Source: Yoonia sp. GPGPB17
Lineage (GTDB): Bacteria > Pseudomonadota > Alphaproteobacteria > Rhodobacterales > Rhodobacteraceae
Reading direction: 5' to 3'
DNA length: 64,000 nucleotides
NCBI RefSeq assembly: GCF_037892195.1
Contig: NZ_JATACI010000002.1
Coordinates: forward strand, 558,001-622,000
Shown: piece by piece, positions 38,864-49,552 of the stretch
How the letters are laid out: each line of letters opens with the position of its first letter
Numbering within the stretch: position 1 is the stretch's first letter
Notes under the pieces: model-generated
The model's database searches: none
What the model was told of the DNA's origin: nothing
Seen by the model: the letters and a program-made list of their open reading frames with translations, nothing else
Program-made: the position numbers and the translations under genes

Positions 38864-39309
38864 GACGGTTACTGGTAGTCATGCTGTTATTGGCGTCTCC
38901 GCTTTGGGCGGTTGACCCGAAAGAGATCCTTGATGATCCGGTGCTGGAAGAGCGTGCACGCTCCCTTTCGCAGGAGCTGCGCTGCCCAGTCTGCCGCAAC
39001 GAAAGCATTGATGAAAGCAATGCGGCTTTGGCGCAGGAGTTGCGGATTGTGCTGCGCGAAAGGATCGTCGCAGGTGATACCGATCAGGACGCCCTGGACT
39101 TTATGGTCGCGCGGTACGGCGAATTTGTGATGCTGCGTCCAGACACCAGCGGCGCGAACCTGATCCTCTGGCTCGCAGCGCCTGTAATGCTGCTGATCGC
39201 GCTTATCGTTGGCTGGACCACGATCCGTGCCAAACGCGAGGTCGCAGAAGGCCTGACTGAGGCCGAAAAGGCCGAATTGGAGAAAATCTTGGGGCGTGAC
39301 GCGCCGTAG
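38860..39309 (+). CDS. ccmH: Cytochrome c maturation protein CcmH/CycL
   Basis: Thiol-disulfide component that reduces apocytochrome c. 149 residues: signal peptide, redox motif LRCPVCRN near residue 41, and a C-terminal transmembrane helix (about residues 102-122). It overlaps ccmF by ATGA. Confidence 0.95.
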   Translation: MRRLLVVMLLLASPLWAVDPKEILDDPVLEERARSLSQELRCPVCRNESIDESNAALAQELRIVLRERIVAGDTDQDALDFMVARYGEFVMLRPDTSGANLILWLAAPVMLLIALIVGWTTIRAKREVAEGLTEAEKAELEKILGRDAP

Positions 39310-39369
39310 GGCTTTCCTAAACTGATCAGTTCATTACCTTAGGGGAAACTTTGCAAAAGGATCCCGCGC

Positions 39370-40146
39370 ATGGACTATCAGGCCATCAAACTTGTCATTC
39401 GGAACTCTGTCGCAGTGATCACACTGAATCGCCCCGACATGATGAATGCGCTCAACACCCAAATGCGGGCCGAGATTACCCACGCAATGAAGGTGGCAGA
39501 ACAAGAGGCACGCGTCGTCGTGCTGACGGGCGCGGGCAAAGCGTTCTGTTCCGGTCAGGACCTTGGCGATGGGGGGAATGCAGCTTCCATGGATTTGGAG
39601 AGGACGTTGCGTGATGAATACGTCCCGATGCTCAAAGCGATCTTTGATTGCCGCGTGCCAACCATTTCTGCGGTCAACGGCCCAGCGGCTGGGGCAGGTG
39701 CGAACCTTGCCTTGGCGGCGGATGTGGTGATTGCGTCGGATGAGGCGTATTTCATTCAGGCCTTTACCCGCATTGGCCTGATCCCGGATGCCGGCGGCAC
39801 CTATTGGTTGCCACGTCAGATGGGGGCGGCCAAGGCGATGGGTGCGGCGCTCTTTGCCGATAAGATCAGCGCGCAGCAAGCCTGCGACTGGGGTATGATC
39901 TATGAAACCGCCCCGGCGGCCACTTTCCTTGAACATGTGCAGGGTCGGGCGGCGCATCTGGCGCAGGGGCCGACGGTCGCTTACCGCCAGTTGAAGAAAG
40001 CGATCCGAGGGTCGTTTGAGAACTCTTTGGACGATCAACTGGCTTTGGAAGCAAAACTGCAAGGGCGTTGCGGCAAGACCCGCGATTTCCAAGAGGGTGT
40101 GGTCGCGTTCCTGGAGAAGCGCAAGGCGGTTTACGAAGGGCGCTGA
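39370..40146 (+). CDS. paaG: Enoyl-CoA hydratase/isomerase, PaaG-like
   Basis: A 258-residue crotonase-family protein. AFCSGQDLGDGG and NGPAAGAGANLALAADVV form the oxyanion hole, and FTRIGLIPDAGGTYWLPR matches PaaG, the ring 1,2-epoxyphenylacetyl-CoA isomerase. No other paa genes are nearby, so the substrate may differ. It follows ccmH by 60 bases; its 3' end overlaps the convergent acetyltransferase gene. Confidence 0.8.
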   Translation: MDYQAIKLVIRNSVAVITLNRPDMMNALNTQMRAEITHAMKVAEQEARVVVLTGAGKAFCSGQDLGDGGNAASMDLERTLRDEYVPMLKAIFDCRVPTISAVNGPAAGAGANLALAADVVIASDEAYFIQAFTRIGLIPDAGGTYWLPRQMGAAKAMGAALFADKISAQQACDWGMIYETAPAATFLEHVQGRAAHLAQGPTVAYRQLKKAIRGSFENSLDDQLALEAKLQGRCGKTRDFQEGVVAFLEKRKAVYEGR

Positions 40147-40628
40147 AGCGCGAAGTAAACGCTGTCGGACCATTCGCCATTGATGCAGAATGTCCTTTCG
40201 GCCCGGTGGGTTTCCTGAAATCCCAGCGATTTCAGGAGTTCCACCGAGGCGGCGTTCCGCGGGTCCGCCTCCGCGGTCAATTGCGTATGATCCGTCACCT
40301 CAAAAAGATAGGGAATGATCGCGTTCATCGCCTCGGTCACAATCCCTTGCCGCCAGAAATCCGGATGCAACAAGAAGCCGACCTCATCGGTCTTGTGCAT
40401 CCCTGCGGTGCCAATTGCACGCCCAGCCATTTCGATGACAAAGTATGTCAGCTGCCGTTCGGCCGTTGCAATCAGCCGGTCTAGGTTTTGTTGCGTCCGT
40501 TCAGGGTTTTCATGCGCTGCGGTTGACCAGTACCGCATGGCGTGCGTGTCGCTAAAGATCGCGTAGAGGTCCATCAGGTCGTCCTGCTTGGCACCACGCA
40601 GGATCAAGCGCTCAGTTCTTATAGCCAT
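40131..40628 (-). CDS. GNAT-family N-acetyltransferase
   Basis: A 165-residue acetyltransferase of the RimJ/RimL-like GNAT group: N-terminal TERLILRGAKQDDL, acetyl-CoA loop region WRQGIVTEAMNAII, and NAASVELLKSLGFQE. The ATG at 40628 is used. Convergent with paaG (16-base overlap) and downstream of gltA, from which it is separated by a terminator. Substrate unknown. Confidence 0.85.
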   Translation of the reverse strand: MAIRTERLILRGAKQDDLMDLYAIFSDTHAMRYWSTAAHENPERTQQNLDRLIATAERQLTYFVIEMAGRAIGTAGMHKTDEVGFLLHPDFWRQGIVTEAMNAIIPYLFEVTDHTQLTAEADPRNAASVELLKSLGFQETHRAERTFCINGEWSDSVYFALQRPS

Positions 40629-40632
40629 GTGC

Positions 40633-40657
40633 AAAAAGGGCCGCCCGAAGGCAGCCC
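40633..40657 (-). terminator. Rho-independent terminator after gltA
   Basis: On the minus strand GGGCTGCC-TTC-GGGCGGCCC followed by five Ts, 8 bases after the gltA stop. It abuts the start of the acetyltransferase gene, which therefore needs its own promoter or read-through. Confidence 0.85.
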
Positions 40658-40664
40658 AGACATC

Positions 40665-41960
40665 CTAGCGTTTTTCGATGTCGACATAATCGCGCTGCAT
40701 CTCACCCAGATAAAGCTGGCGCGGACGACCGATTTTTAACTGTGGATCGGCCAGTTGTTCGGACCATTGCGAAATCCAGCCTACCGTACGCGCCAATGCA
40801 AAGATTGGCGTAAACATCGAGGTCGGGAAACCCATCGCCTCAAGAATGATGCCAGAGTAGAAGTCCACGTTGGGGAACAGTTTTTTCTCAGCAAAATACG
40901 GATCGGCGAGCGCTTGTTTTTCAAGCTCTTTGGCGACTTGCAGGATCGGGTTATTCTCGACACCCAACAGATCAAGCACCTCATCGGCGCTTTCCTTCAT
41001 CACGGTCGCGCGCGGGTCGAAGTTCTTATACACACGGTGACCAAAGCCCATCAGGCGATAGCTGTCGTTCTTGTCTTTGGCACGCGCGATAAACTCTGGA
41101 ATGCGGTCAACGGTGCCGATTTCCTTCAGCATCTCAAGACATGCCTGATTTGCACCACCGTGGGCAGGACCCCAAAGGCAGGCGATACCAGCAGCGATGC
41201 AGGCAAATGGGTTTGCCCCGGAAGACGACGCCAGACGGACAGTTGAGGTCGACGCGTTCTGTTCGTGATCGGCGTGCAGCGTGAAGATCCGGTCCATCGC
41301 ACGGCTGAGGATCGGGTCAACAACGTATTCCTGCGCAGGCACAGCAAAGCACATGTGCAAGAAGTTCGCGGCATAATCGAGGTCATTGCGTGGGTACACA
41401 AACGGTTGGCCGATCGAATACTTGTAAGCCATCGCCGCGACCGTTGGCATCTTGGCGATCAGACGGATCGTGGCGACTTCGCGCTGGTGCGGGTCATTGA
41501 TATCGGTTGAATCGTGGTAGAACGCGGACATCGCCCCCACAACACCGACCATTGTGGCCATGGGGTGTGCATCACGGCGGAAGCCGCGGAAGAAGTTGTG
41601 CATCTGCTCGTGGATCATCGTGTGATTGGTCACAAGGCACTCGAACTTCTCCAACTGCTCTGCAGACGGCAATTCACCGTAGAGCAGCAGATAGCAGACT
41701 TCGAGGTAGTGCGATTTGCCAGCCAACTGATCAATCGGATAACCACGGTGCAAGAGCACACCCTCATCACCGTCGATGAATGTAATTGTGCTGTCGCAGG
41801 CAGCAGTCGAGGTAAATCCGGGGTCGTAGGTAAAGACGTCCGCTTGCCCATAAAGCTTGCGAATGTCGATCACATCGGGTCCGCCAGTTGGGGAGTGCAC
41901 GGGCAATTCGTAGGTTTCGCCCTTCAGCGTCAGCTTCGCGGTATCAGTGTTCTCGGCCAT
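40665..41960 (-). CDS. gltA: Citrate synthase
   Basis: First step of the TCA cycle, hexameric type, 431 residues. Active-site histidines in [20 protein letters not shown] and [14 protein letters not shown]; substrate-binding [13 protein letters not shown]. The ATG at 41960 has AAAGGGGA upstream; a longer reading to 42011 would extend into the leader. A 17-base palindrome lies 76 bases upstream. Confidence 0.97.
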   Translation of the reverse strand: MAENTDTAKLTLKGETYELPVHSPTGGPDVIDIRKLYGQADVFTYDPGFTSTAACDSTITFIDGDEGVLLHRGYPIDQLAGKSHYLEVCYLLLYGELPSAEQLEKFECLVTNHTMIHEQMHNFFRGFRRDAHPMATMVGVVGAMSAFYHDSTDINDPHQREVATIRLIAKMPTVAAMAYKYSIGQPFVYPRNDLDYAANFLHMCFAVPAQEYVVDPILSRAMDRIFTLHADHEQNASTSTVRLASSSGANPFACIAAGIACLWGPAHGGANQACLEMLKEIGTVDRIPEFIARAKDKNDSYRLMGFGHRVYKNFDPRATVMKESADEVLDLLGVENNPILQVAKELEKQALADPYFAEKKLFPNVDFYSGIILEAMGFPTSMFTPIFALARTVGWISQWSEQLADPQLKIGRPRQLYLGEMQRDYVDIEKR

Positions 41961-42035
41961 GTGTATTCCCCTTTCGGTCCCCGTGTCTGGTGAAGACAGG
42001 GGCGGCTTCAATCGTCGTTGGCATCCGGTTAGCTG

Positions 42036-42052
42036 CTATTCGTAACGAATAG
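42036..42052. promoter_or_regulatory. Perfect 17-bp palindrome upstream of gltA
   Basis: CTATTCGT-A-ACGAATAG is a perfect inverted repeat with a single central base. It lies 4 bases past the gltX stop and 76 bases before gltA, a likely operator for gltA. No regulator can be named. Confidence 0.5.
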
Positions 42053-42055
42053 GTT

Positions 42056-43450
42056 TCAGCGACTGGCATCCTGCAGGCGGGCGATGGTTTCATCTTGCCC
42101 CAGAACCAACATCATATCGAACATACTGGGTGAAACCGCGCGTCCTGCGAGTGCCGCGCGCAAAGGCCCGGCCAACTTGCCTAGTTTCATGTCATGAGCT
42201 TCGGCAGTGGATGCGACGATCCCCTCTAGGATGTCTCGGGACCAGCTAGCATTTTGCAGCTGCGGCGTCAATTCATTCAGTATACCACGGGATACATCGG
42301 TGAGGTGGGTCGCGGCTTTTTCTTCCGGAACAATGGGACGGTTTGCCAGGACAAAGTATGCTTTATCAATGAGTTCCGGGAATGTCTTCGCCCGCTCTTT
42401 GAGGCAGTACATCGCCTTCACCATTCCGTCTGTTTGTGTTTCAGTCAGCGCCTCGGCCCCGGTTGCCGCAAGGAAACCCTGTAGTTCTTGCAGCAGCGCA
42501 GCATCGTCCGCGACGGCAATGTGTTGGCCGCAGATGTTTGCGAGTTTTTTGAAATCAAACCGCGCCGGTGATTTGCCGATCCCGCCCAGATCAAACCACT
42601 CGCGCGCCTGTGCATCCGAGAAGAATTCGTCGTCCCCATGGCTCCACCCCAGCCGGGTGAGGTAGTTGCGCATGCCAGCGGCTGGATAACCCAGCGCCTG
42701 ATACTCGGCGGCACCGGTCGCGCCGTGCCGTTTAGAGAGTTTCTTGCCATCCGGGCCAAAAATCAGCGGAATATGGGCCAGGGTCGGTTTGTTCCAACCC
42801 ATCGCATCGTAGATCAGGTTTTGCCGGAATGCATTGGCAAGGTGGTCATCGCCACGGATCACATGGGTGACACCCATATCATGATCATCAACCACGACGG
42901 CGAGCATATAAACCGGCGTCCCGTCCGAACGCAGCAGGATCATATCGTCGAGCTGGTCGTTGGACCAGGTCACATCGCCTTGCACTTCATCATACAGTGT
43001 CGTCTGGCCCTCGCGCGGGGCCTTGATGCGGATCACATATGGCGCGTCAGGATGGTCTGCCTCTGCCACGTCGCGCCACGGCGAGCGGAAGAGGGTGGAT
43101 GTCTTTTCGACCCGCGCTTTCTCCCGGAAAGCTTCAATTTCGTCCTGCGTGCTGAAGCACTTGTAAGCGGCGCCTTTGGCCAGCAACTCATGCGCGACCG
43201 CGGCATGGCGGTTCGCGTTAGCAGCCTGACTGGACGGTTCGCCATCCCAATCAAGCCCCAGCCAAGTCAGCCCGTCCAGAATCGCCTGTCGGTTTTCATT
43301 CGTTGAGCGCGCCTTGTCCGTGTCTTCGATCCGCAACAGGAACTTACCACCACGTCCACGGGCATAAAGCCAGTTAAACAAAGCGGTCCGCGCTCCACCA
43401 ATGTGCAAGGCACCTGTGGGCGACGGGGCGAAACGCGTGACAACGGACAT
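42056..43450 (-). CDS. gltX: Glutamyl-tRNA synthetase
   Basis: Class I aminoacyl-tRNA synthetase, 464 residues. HIGH motif as [15 protein letters not shown] (residues 11-25) and KMSKS motif as [11 protein letters not shown] near residue 240. The C-terminal alpha-helical domain is complete. It is divergent from comEC over 82 bases and upstream of gltA. Confidence 0.96.
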   Translation of the reverse strand: MSVVTRFAPSPTGALHIGGARTALFNWLYARGRGGKFLLRIEDTDKARSTNENRQAILDGLTWLGLDWDGEPSSQAANANRHAAVAHELLAKGAAYKCFSTQDEIEAFREKARVEKTSTLFRSPWRDVAEADHPDAPYVIRIKAPREGQTTLYDEVQGDVTWSNDQLDDMILLRSDGTPVYMLAVVVDDHDMGVTHVIRGDDHLANAFRQNLIYDAMGWNKPTLAHIPLIFGPDGKKLSKRHGATGAAEYQALGYPAAGMRNYLTRLGWSHGDDEFFSDAQAREWFDLGGIGKSPARFDFKKLANICGQHIAVADDAALLQELQGFLAATGAEALTETQTDGMVKAMYCLKERAKTFPELIDKAYFVLANRPIVPEEKAATHLTDVSRGILNELTPQLQNASWSRDILEGIVASTAEAHDMKLGKLAGPLRAALAGRAVSPSMFDMMLVLGQDETIARLQDASR

Positions 43451-43532
43451 GGGGTATTAACCTTTCGCTAACCAGCCTTCCGGTAGGGTTCCGGCTTAAG
43501 CGTGGGATAGAAGACTGCGGGGTGAAGGACAA

Positions 43533-45663
43533 GTGCGCGCGCAGATTGAAGCAGCACTTCTGGCGCAACGTGGATCGCTGATCGGCTGGGTCCCTGTGTG
43601 TCTCGGGCTGGGTGTTGGCACCTACTTTGGCCTGCGATCAGAGCCTGACTTGTTGGTCATGATCTGCCTGTGTTTTGGGGTCTTTGCCGCTTTGGTTGCT
43701 GCGCGGATGGTGCCGGTGGCCTTTGCGCCCTTGCTGGTCGCTGTGGCCTTGGTTTTCGCCGGGATTGGTGTCGCCAAATATCGGGTGACCACCGTTGAAG
43801 CGCCCATCCTGAACTTCCGCTACTACGGCCCCATCGAAGGCAGGGTCGTCAATATCGACCGATCTGCGAGTGACGCGATAAGGCTGACGCTTGACCGCGT
43901 GGTTCTGGCCCGCATGGCACCGGACCGCACACCTGAACGGGTGCGGGTGTCTTTGCATGGCGATCAGGTCCTGAAGGTGTTCATACCCGGCGATGTGCTG
44001 ATCCTGACGGGGCATCTGTCGCCATGCGGCGGGGCCTGCTGAACCGGGCGGCTTTGATTTTCAACGCCACGCTTGGTTCTTGCAGCTGGGGGCGGTTGGC
44101 TACACGCGCACGCCCGTTTTGCGGCTAAGCGTGCCGGACAGCCCGGATATTGGGACCCGGATCTTCGGTTGGCGGATGTCGCTTTCGCAAGCCGTCCAAA
44201 CCGCGATGCCCGGTGAGACGGGGGCCTTTGCCGCCGCCATCATGACCGGAGACCGGTCGGCGATGGGGCAAGAGACACTGACCGATTTGCGCACGTCGAA
44301 CCTGGCACATTTGCTCGCGATTTCGGGGCTGCACATGGGGCTGCTGACAGGCTTTATCTTTGCCTTTGTGCGCTATGGATTGGCGCTGATCCCCGGTGTA
44401 GCCCTGCGCTGGCCAACAAAGAAGATCGCGGCGGTTTGCGCAATGATCGTGGGGGCATTCTATCTGGCCCTGTCAGGTGGCAGCGTGTCGACGGAACGCG
44501 CTTATATCATGGTCGCCGTGATGTTCGTGGCGATCCTTTTAGGGCGGCGTGCGCTGACTCTGCGCGCGGTCGCAATGGCAGCGATCATTGTTTTATTGTG
44601 GCAACCCGAGGCTTTGATCGGGCCGGGGTTTCAAATGTCTTTTGCAGCAACAACGGCGCTTGTCGTGGCCTTTGGCGCATTGCGGCGCATGAATTTATCG
44701 GGTCTGCCGCGCTGGTTACGACCTGTCTTATCAGTGGTGCTGTCATCTTTTATCGCAGGATTGGCGACAGCACCGTTTGCCGCCGCACATTTTAACCAAA
44801 TTGCGCATTACGGTTTGATTGCCAATGTGGTGAGCGTGCCACTGATGGGGGTTTTGGTCATGCCAGCGGCTGTGTTGGCCGTGTGCCTTGCCCCCTTTGG
44901 CTTGTGGGGCATCGGTCTGTGGTTGATGGAGATCGGCCTGCGGTGGATCTTGTTTGTCGCCGCCACTGTGTCAGCGCGGGATGGCGCGCTGGGGCACGTC
45001 TGGGCACCTGACTGGTACGTATTGCCGATCTTGTCGCTAGGGTTGTTATGGTTCGTTCTGGTTGCCGGGCGGGGGCGGCTTGTGGGCGCCATAGCCGCTG
45101 TTTGCGCCTTCGGTCTTTGGCAGCAAACCCAGCGACCAGAGGTATTGGTCGCCGATAGTGGCGCATTGATGGGTGTGTTGGGCGAGCAGGGGCGCGCCTT
45201 GTCAAAGGCACGGGGTAGCGGTTTTGTTGCCGGGATCTGGCTGGAAAACGATGGGGCACCGGTAGCGCAGGACCAAGCAGCCAGCCGCGAAGGGCTGCGC
45301 ACCGAAGGGCGGGTGACGGAAGCGACTGTTGGTGGATGGCGGGTTTTGCAAGTGTCTGGCAAAACAGCGCTCGCCGATCTCGCCGGATGTGATGGCGCAG
45401 ACATCTTGATCAGCAATCAGGTGGACGATATCGAGCGGCCCTGCGCCGTGTACGACCTTGCGCGACTACGCAATACTGGCGCGCTGGCCTTCAATCTTGC
45501 AGCAAATGGAGACCTGGTGATCGACACGGCGCATCATTGGTCAGGTCAACGCCCATGGAACATGCGGCAGGGGGATGTGCCTGCAATACACCGGATGTCC
45601 GTTGAGCAACAAAAAAGGGCCGCCGATGCGACCCTCTTCAGTGCAAATCGTAGGGATCAATAG
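43533..45663 (+). CDS. comEC: ComEC/Rec2-like DNA uptake channel protein (frameshifted)
   Basis: Inner-membrane channel for DNA uptake in competence. About 709 residues when restored. N-terminal hydrophobic segments and a DUF4131-like domain are followed by the Competence domain ([31 protein letters not shown]) with many helices. The metallo-beta-lactamase part usually found at the C-terminus is short or absent, which is common in alphaproteobacteria. The frame breaks (+1) at 44024-44030 (ATGCGGC): homology stops at LTGHLSP and resumes at [19 protein letters not shown]. Probably a sequence error. Its last 7 bases overlap the convergent lexA. Confidence 0.88.
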
Positions 45664-46343
45664 GTACGGATGAGGCCGACCAAACGCCCCTGCACTTTGA
45701 CTTGATCGTCGCGGAACACGCGGGTTTCATAAGCCGGGTTTGCCGCCTCCAAGGCGATGGCAGCCCCATTTCGGCGGAACCGTTTCAAGGTTGCTTCATG
45801 CCCTTCAACCAAGGCCACGACAATATCGCCATTATCGGCTACAGTCGTTTCACGAATGACAACGACATCGCCATCATTGATGCCCGCCTCAATCATTGAA
45901 TCGCCTTTCACTTCAAGTGCGTAGTGATCGCCAGCACCCACCATGGATTGTGGGACAGAAACGTTGCGTGATGCTTCGCTGATCGCCTCAATCGGGACAC
46001 CAGCGGCAATCCGGCCCATCATTGGCAGATCGACAGATCCCTTGTCGACGGGAAGCGCGGTCACTGGGGTGCTGTCGGGTTTGTCACCATCAATGACGCG
46101 CGGCGTAAACCCCGTTTTCGTTTGCATGGCTTCAGGGAGTTTGACAATCTCCAAAGCCCGCGCGCGATGGGCAAGGCGGCGGATGAAACCGCGTTCCTCC
46201 AAAGCGGTGATCAGACGGTGAATGCCGGATTTAGATCGCAGATCCAGCGCCTCTTTCATCTCGTCAAAACTGGGGGGGACACCGTCGCGTTGTACGCGCT
46301 TGTGGATAAACTCCAACAGGTCGAGCTGTTTTTTGGTCAACAT
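45657..46343 (-). CDS. lexA: SOS-response repressor LexA
   Basis: Autoproteolytic repressor, 228 residues. N-terminal winged helix ([16 protein letters not shown]..., [18 protein letters not shown]), cleavage site Ala-Gly in [11 protein letters not shown], catalytic serine in [11 protein letters not shown] and lysine in [10 protein letters not shown]. The ATG at 46343 gives the standard MLTKKQ start; the upstream ATG at 46370 is less likely. An SOS box overlaps its own promoter, so it is autoregulated. Confidence 0.96.
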   Translation of the reverse strand: MLTKKQLDLLEFIHKRVQRDGVPPSFDEMKEALDLRSKSGIHRLITALEERGFIRRLAHRARALEIVKLPEAMQTKTGFTPRVIDGDKPDSTPVTALPVDKGSVDLPMMGRIAAGVPIEAISEASRNVSVPQSMVGAGDHYALEVKGDSMIEAGINDGDVVVIRETTVADNGDIVVALVEGHEATLKRFRRNGAAIALEAANPAYETRVFRDDQVKVQGRLVGLIRTY

Positions 46344-46372
46344 AGGCGGCTCCGTTGTCACGTTTTGCATAT

Positions 46373-46401
46373 GTTCTATTCATGTTCTTGTTTTGTGTCA
46401 A
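46373..46401 (-). promoter_or_regulatory. lexA promoter with SOS box
   Basis: GTTC-TATTCAT-GTTC at 46373-46387 is a perfect alphaproteobacterial SOS box. On the minus strand it overlaps TTGACA (46396-46401), a 17-base spacer and TAGAAC (46373-46378), a strong sigma-70-like promoter. Confidence 0.85.
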
Positions 46402-46464
46402 CACTGTATGGTGGTGTTGATACTGCAAGATGCCTGCCACGAAAGTTTGACGGGAAGCAGAACA

Positions 46465-47635
46465 TCAGAGGCGGATGATCTTGATCGGTTCGCCTGCGTT
46501 GCGTGCCGGATCGTTGGGGGGCGGATCGCAAGACAGTTGGCGTCGGCAAGAACTGTAAGGAGCGCGCTGTCCTGGCGATCAAAGAGAGTGACCCCGTCAA
46601 CGCCGATATGCGCGCGCATGTAGTGTTCGCGGGGGCCGTTTGGGGGGCGTCCTTTGCGAGTGTTTGGGTTTCGCGTTGGGCGGGGGCCGCGCCAAGTCCC
46701 AGCATCTTACGTATCATGGGGGCGAGAAAGATATGCCCGCAGACCATTGCAGATACCGGGTTGCCCGGCAGGCCGATCATCGCCGCCTTGCCCATGCGCC
46801 CGGCCATCAGCGGTTTGCCCGGGCGCATTGCGACTTTGTAGAATGACCGGTCCATACCTTTGGCCTGCGCCACTTCGCCGACCAGATCGTGGTCTCCGAC
46901 CGACGCACCGCCGATGGTAACAATCAGGTCGGCATCGGCCGCCAGATCGAATGTGAGTGCCAAGGATGCCGTTGTGTCACGTGCAATCGGCAGCAAGCGG
47001 GCCTGAGCGCCGAGTGTCTCAACAAGTGCGGCGAGGCCGTAGCTGTTGGAGGCGATGATCTGGTCATCACCGGGTGTTTCCCCCGGCTGGACCAATTCGT
47101 CGCCGGTTGCGATGATCGCGACAACGGGGCGCCGGATGACCGGAACCGCGTCAATGTTCATAGAAGCCAGCAGGGCAACATCTGCCGGTGACAGCAGGCG
47201 CGGCGCTTTGATGACGTCTCCGCTTTTGAAGTCGGCACCTGCGGGCCGGACATGGGATTTGTCATTGGCGCTGTGGTCAATGGTGATCACGTCGCCTTTA
47301 CGCGCGACATTTTCTTGAATGATGACGTGGTCAGTCCCGTCAGGCAGCGGTGCGCCCGTAAATATCCGCACGGCTTGAGACGGGCCGACGGTACCGTCCC
47401 ATCTGTGCCCAGCCGCAGCTTCGCCAATGACATCATAGCTCTGGCCCGGCCTGATCGTTGCGGCCTTTACCGCGTAGCCATCCATCGCTGAGGCGGCAAA
47501 AGGCGGCTGGTTCCGCGCCGCCATCACATTGCGCGCCAGCACGCGCCCGCAAGCTTGTGTGAGTGGAACCTCTTCAGCCTCAAGCGGTGAAACGAGGGCG
47601 AAAAGCTGCGATAGCGCATCCGCGACCGAGATCAT
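46465..47635 (-). CDS. moeA: Molybdopterin molybdenumtransferase MoeA (two frameshifts)
   Basis: Inserts molybdenum into molybdopterin. About 390 residues after correction, the family length. [11 protein letters not shown] at the N-terminus, PEGTDH-like [37 protein letters not shown] and [11 protein letters not shown]. Two short homopolymers each seem one base short: plus-strand G-runs at 46642-46647 and 46516-46521 (six G where seven are expected). Correcting both gives a normal domain IV ending EPIKIIRL at TGA 46465-46467. Uncorrected, the frame runs into an unrelated tail to 46376. Overlaps moaC by 4 bases. Confidence 0.92.
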
Positions 47636-48108
47636 GGGTTCTCGAACCGCCCGGATTTACCGCCATCTTTGAAGGTCAGCCGCAGGCCGCCGATTTCCAT
47701 GTCTTTCTGCACGGCTTTCACCATGTCGTAGATGGTCAGGGCGGCGGTGCTGACGGCGGTCAGGGCCTCCATCTCAACCCCGGTTTGGCCGCCGGTTTTG
47801 ACTGTCGCGGTGATGCGGATGCCCGGTAGATCGGTGTCCGCTGTTAGTACAAGCGCGACCTTGGTGATAGGCAGCGGGTGGCAAAGCGGGATCAGTTCAG
47901 CGGTTTTCTTGGCCCCCATGATGCCAGCGATCCGCGCGATGCCAAGGACATCGCCTTTGTCGGCGCGGCCATCGGTGATCAACGCGAGTGTTTCAGTCGT
48001 CATCTTGATATGGCCTTCCGCAATCGCGGTGCGCGCGGTCACGGGCTTGTCCGAGACATCAACCATATGTGCTTTGCCGTCAGTATCGAAATGCGAAAGG
48101 CCCGCCAT
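47632..48108 (-). CDS. moaC: Cyclic pyranopterin monophosphate synthase MoaC
   Basis: Second step of molybdenum cofactor synthesis. 158 residues. [54 protein letters not shown] and the C-terminal KDGGKSG all match. The ATG shares one base with the trpC stop (TGATG); the moeA start overlaps its stop. Confidence 0.96.
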   Translation of the reverse strand: MAGLSHFDTDGKAHMVDVSDKPVTARTAIAEGHIKMTTETLALITDGRADKGDVLGIARIAGIMGAKKTAELIPLCHPLPITKVALVLTADTDLPGIRITATVKTGGQTGVEMEALTAVSTAALTIYDMVKAVQKDMEIGGLRLTFKDGGKSGRFENP

Positions 48109-48914
48109 CACATCATTCCTGTGGCTGGATTGGCCAGCAGGGCGCGGGTGGCCGCTGCCACATCATCTTGCCGCATCAGGCTTTCGCCGATCAGGAATGT
48201 TCGGGCGCCGTAGCGGGCCATATCGGCCAGTTCAGCGGGCGTGTTCAACCCGCTTTCACAGACAATCATCCTGTCGGTTGGCACCAGTTTTGACAGGGTG
48301 CGCGTGGTATCGAGTGTTGTCTCAAAGGTCTTCAGGTTGCGGTTGTTGATCCCCATGAGCGAAGACTTGAGCGCCGTAGCCCGTTCCAGCTCTGCGGCAT
48401 CGTGGACTTCGATCAAAACATCCATCCCCCAGGAAAATGCCGCATCTTCAAGTTCTTGCGCCTGTGCGTCGCTGACGCTGGCCATGATGATCAGGATGCA
48501 ATCGGCGTGCAGGGCGCGTGCTTCGGCCACCTGATACGTGTCATACATGAAGTCTTTGCGCAGGGTAAGCAGATCAACGGCGGCGCGCGCGGCGGTCAGG
48601 TAACTGTCATCGCCTTGAAAGGACGGGCCGTCTGTGAGGACGGAAAGGCATGTGGCCCCGCCGTCGGCATAGGCTTCTGCGAGCGCGGGTGGGTCGAAGT
48701 CTGCGCGGATCAAACCTTTGGAGGGGCTGGCCTTCTTGATCTCGGCGATCAGCCCATAGCCTTCTCGTGCAGCATCGGCCAGCTTGGCGGCAAACCCGCG
48801 TGTTGCGGGTGCGGCTTTGGCGCGCGCTTCGACCTCATCCAGTGGCACGGATGCCTTGCGCGACGCGACCTCTTCCAATTTGTAAGCTTTGATTTTTTCG
48901 AGAATGTCGCTCAT
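48108..48914 (-). CDS. trpC: Indole-3-glycerol phosphate synthase
   Basis: Tryptophan synthesis. 268 residues, TIM barrel. [18 protein letters not shown] at the start of the barrel, [35 protein letters not shown] and [11 protein letters not shown]. It overlaps ung upstream and moaC downstream by a few bases, so all are in one operon. Confidence 0.96.
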   Translation of the reverse strand: MSDILEKIKAYKLEEVASRKASVPLDEVEARAKAAPATRGFAAKLADAAREGYGLIAEIKKASPSKGLIRADFDPPALAEAYADGGATCLSVLTDGPSFQGDDSYLTAARAAVDLLTLRKDFMYDTYQVAEARALHADCILIIMASVSDAQAQELEDAAFSWGMDVLIEVHDAAELERATALKSSLMGINNRNLKTFETTLDTTRTLSKLVPTDRMIVCESGLNTPAELADMARYGARTFLIGESLMRQDDVAAATRALLANPATGMM

Positions 48915-49552
48915 GGGTCCGCCCAGTTGATTGGCTCTTGGCCCTGATCAATAAGCCACTGGTTCACCTTTGAAAATGGGCGCGACCCGAAAAACCCGCG
49001 ATGGACCGAGAGTGGGGAAGGGTGCGCGGATCGCAGTATCAAATGATGCGGTGCCAAGTGTTTGGCATAAGCCTGTGCTGGGTTGCCCCAAAGGATGAAC
49101 GCACGCGGACGATCGTTCAGGTGCTGTAGTGCCTGTTGCACAAGCGCGGACCACCCCAGTTTGGCATGTGCCTTCGGCTGGCCCGGCGGCACAGACAGGG
49201 CCGTGTTGAGGAGCAAAACACCTTGGTCGGCCCAATCATGCAGCGCGGTTTTTGTGCGCACGCTTCCCGTATCACTTTGAATTTCCTTGAAGATATTGCC
49301 AAGGCTATCTAGCCTGCCGCCAAACGCCGTCGGGATCGAGAACGCCAGACCATCAGCCTTGCCCGGGGTGTGATAGGGGTCTTGGCCAAGGATCACGACG
49401 CGTGTGTCAGCAGGTTGTGTGCGTACAAGCGCGGTGAAGGTAAGTGCATGCGGCGGGAGAATATCACCCGCAATCGCATCGGCTATCTCGGGTAGGTCGT
49501 CGGCAAAGAAAGACAAATTGCCCCAGTCGCCAAGACCCGTCAGATCAAACAT
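48911..49552 (-). CDS. ung: Uracil-DNA glycosylase
   Basis: Removes uracil from DNA. 213 residues, family 1. Catalytic motif [20 protein letters not shown] and the C-terminal [13 protein letters not shown] loop. It starts at the ATG sharing a base with the trpD stop (TGATG) and overlaps trpC by 4 bases, so a DNA repair gene is embedded in the tryptophan operon. Confidence 0.95.
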   Translation of the reverse strand: MFDLTGLGDWGNLSFFADDLPEIADAIAGDILPPHALTFTALVRTQPADTRVVILGQDPYHTPGKADGLAFSIPTAFGGRLDSLGNIFKEIQSDTGSVRTKTALHDWADQGVLLLNTALSVPPGQPKAHAKLGWSALVQQALQHLNDRPRAFILWGNPAQAYAKHLAPHHLILRSAHPSPLSVHRGFFGSRPFSKVNQWLIDQGQEPINWADP

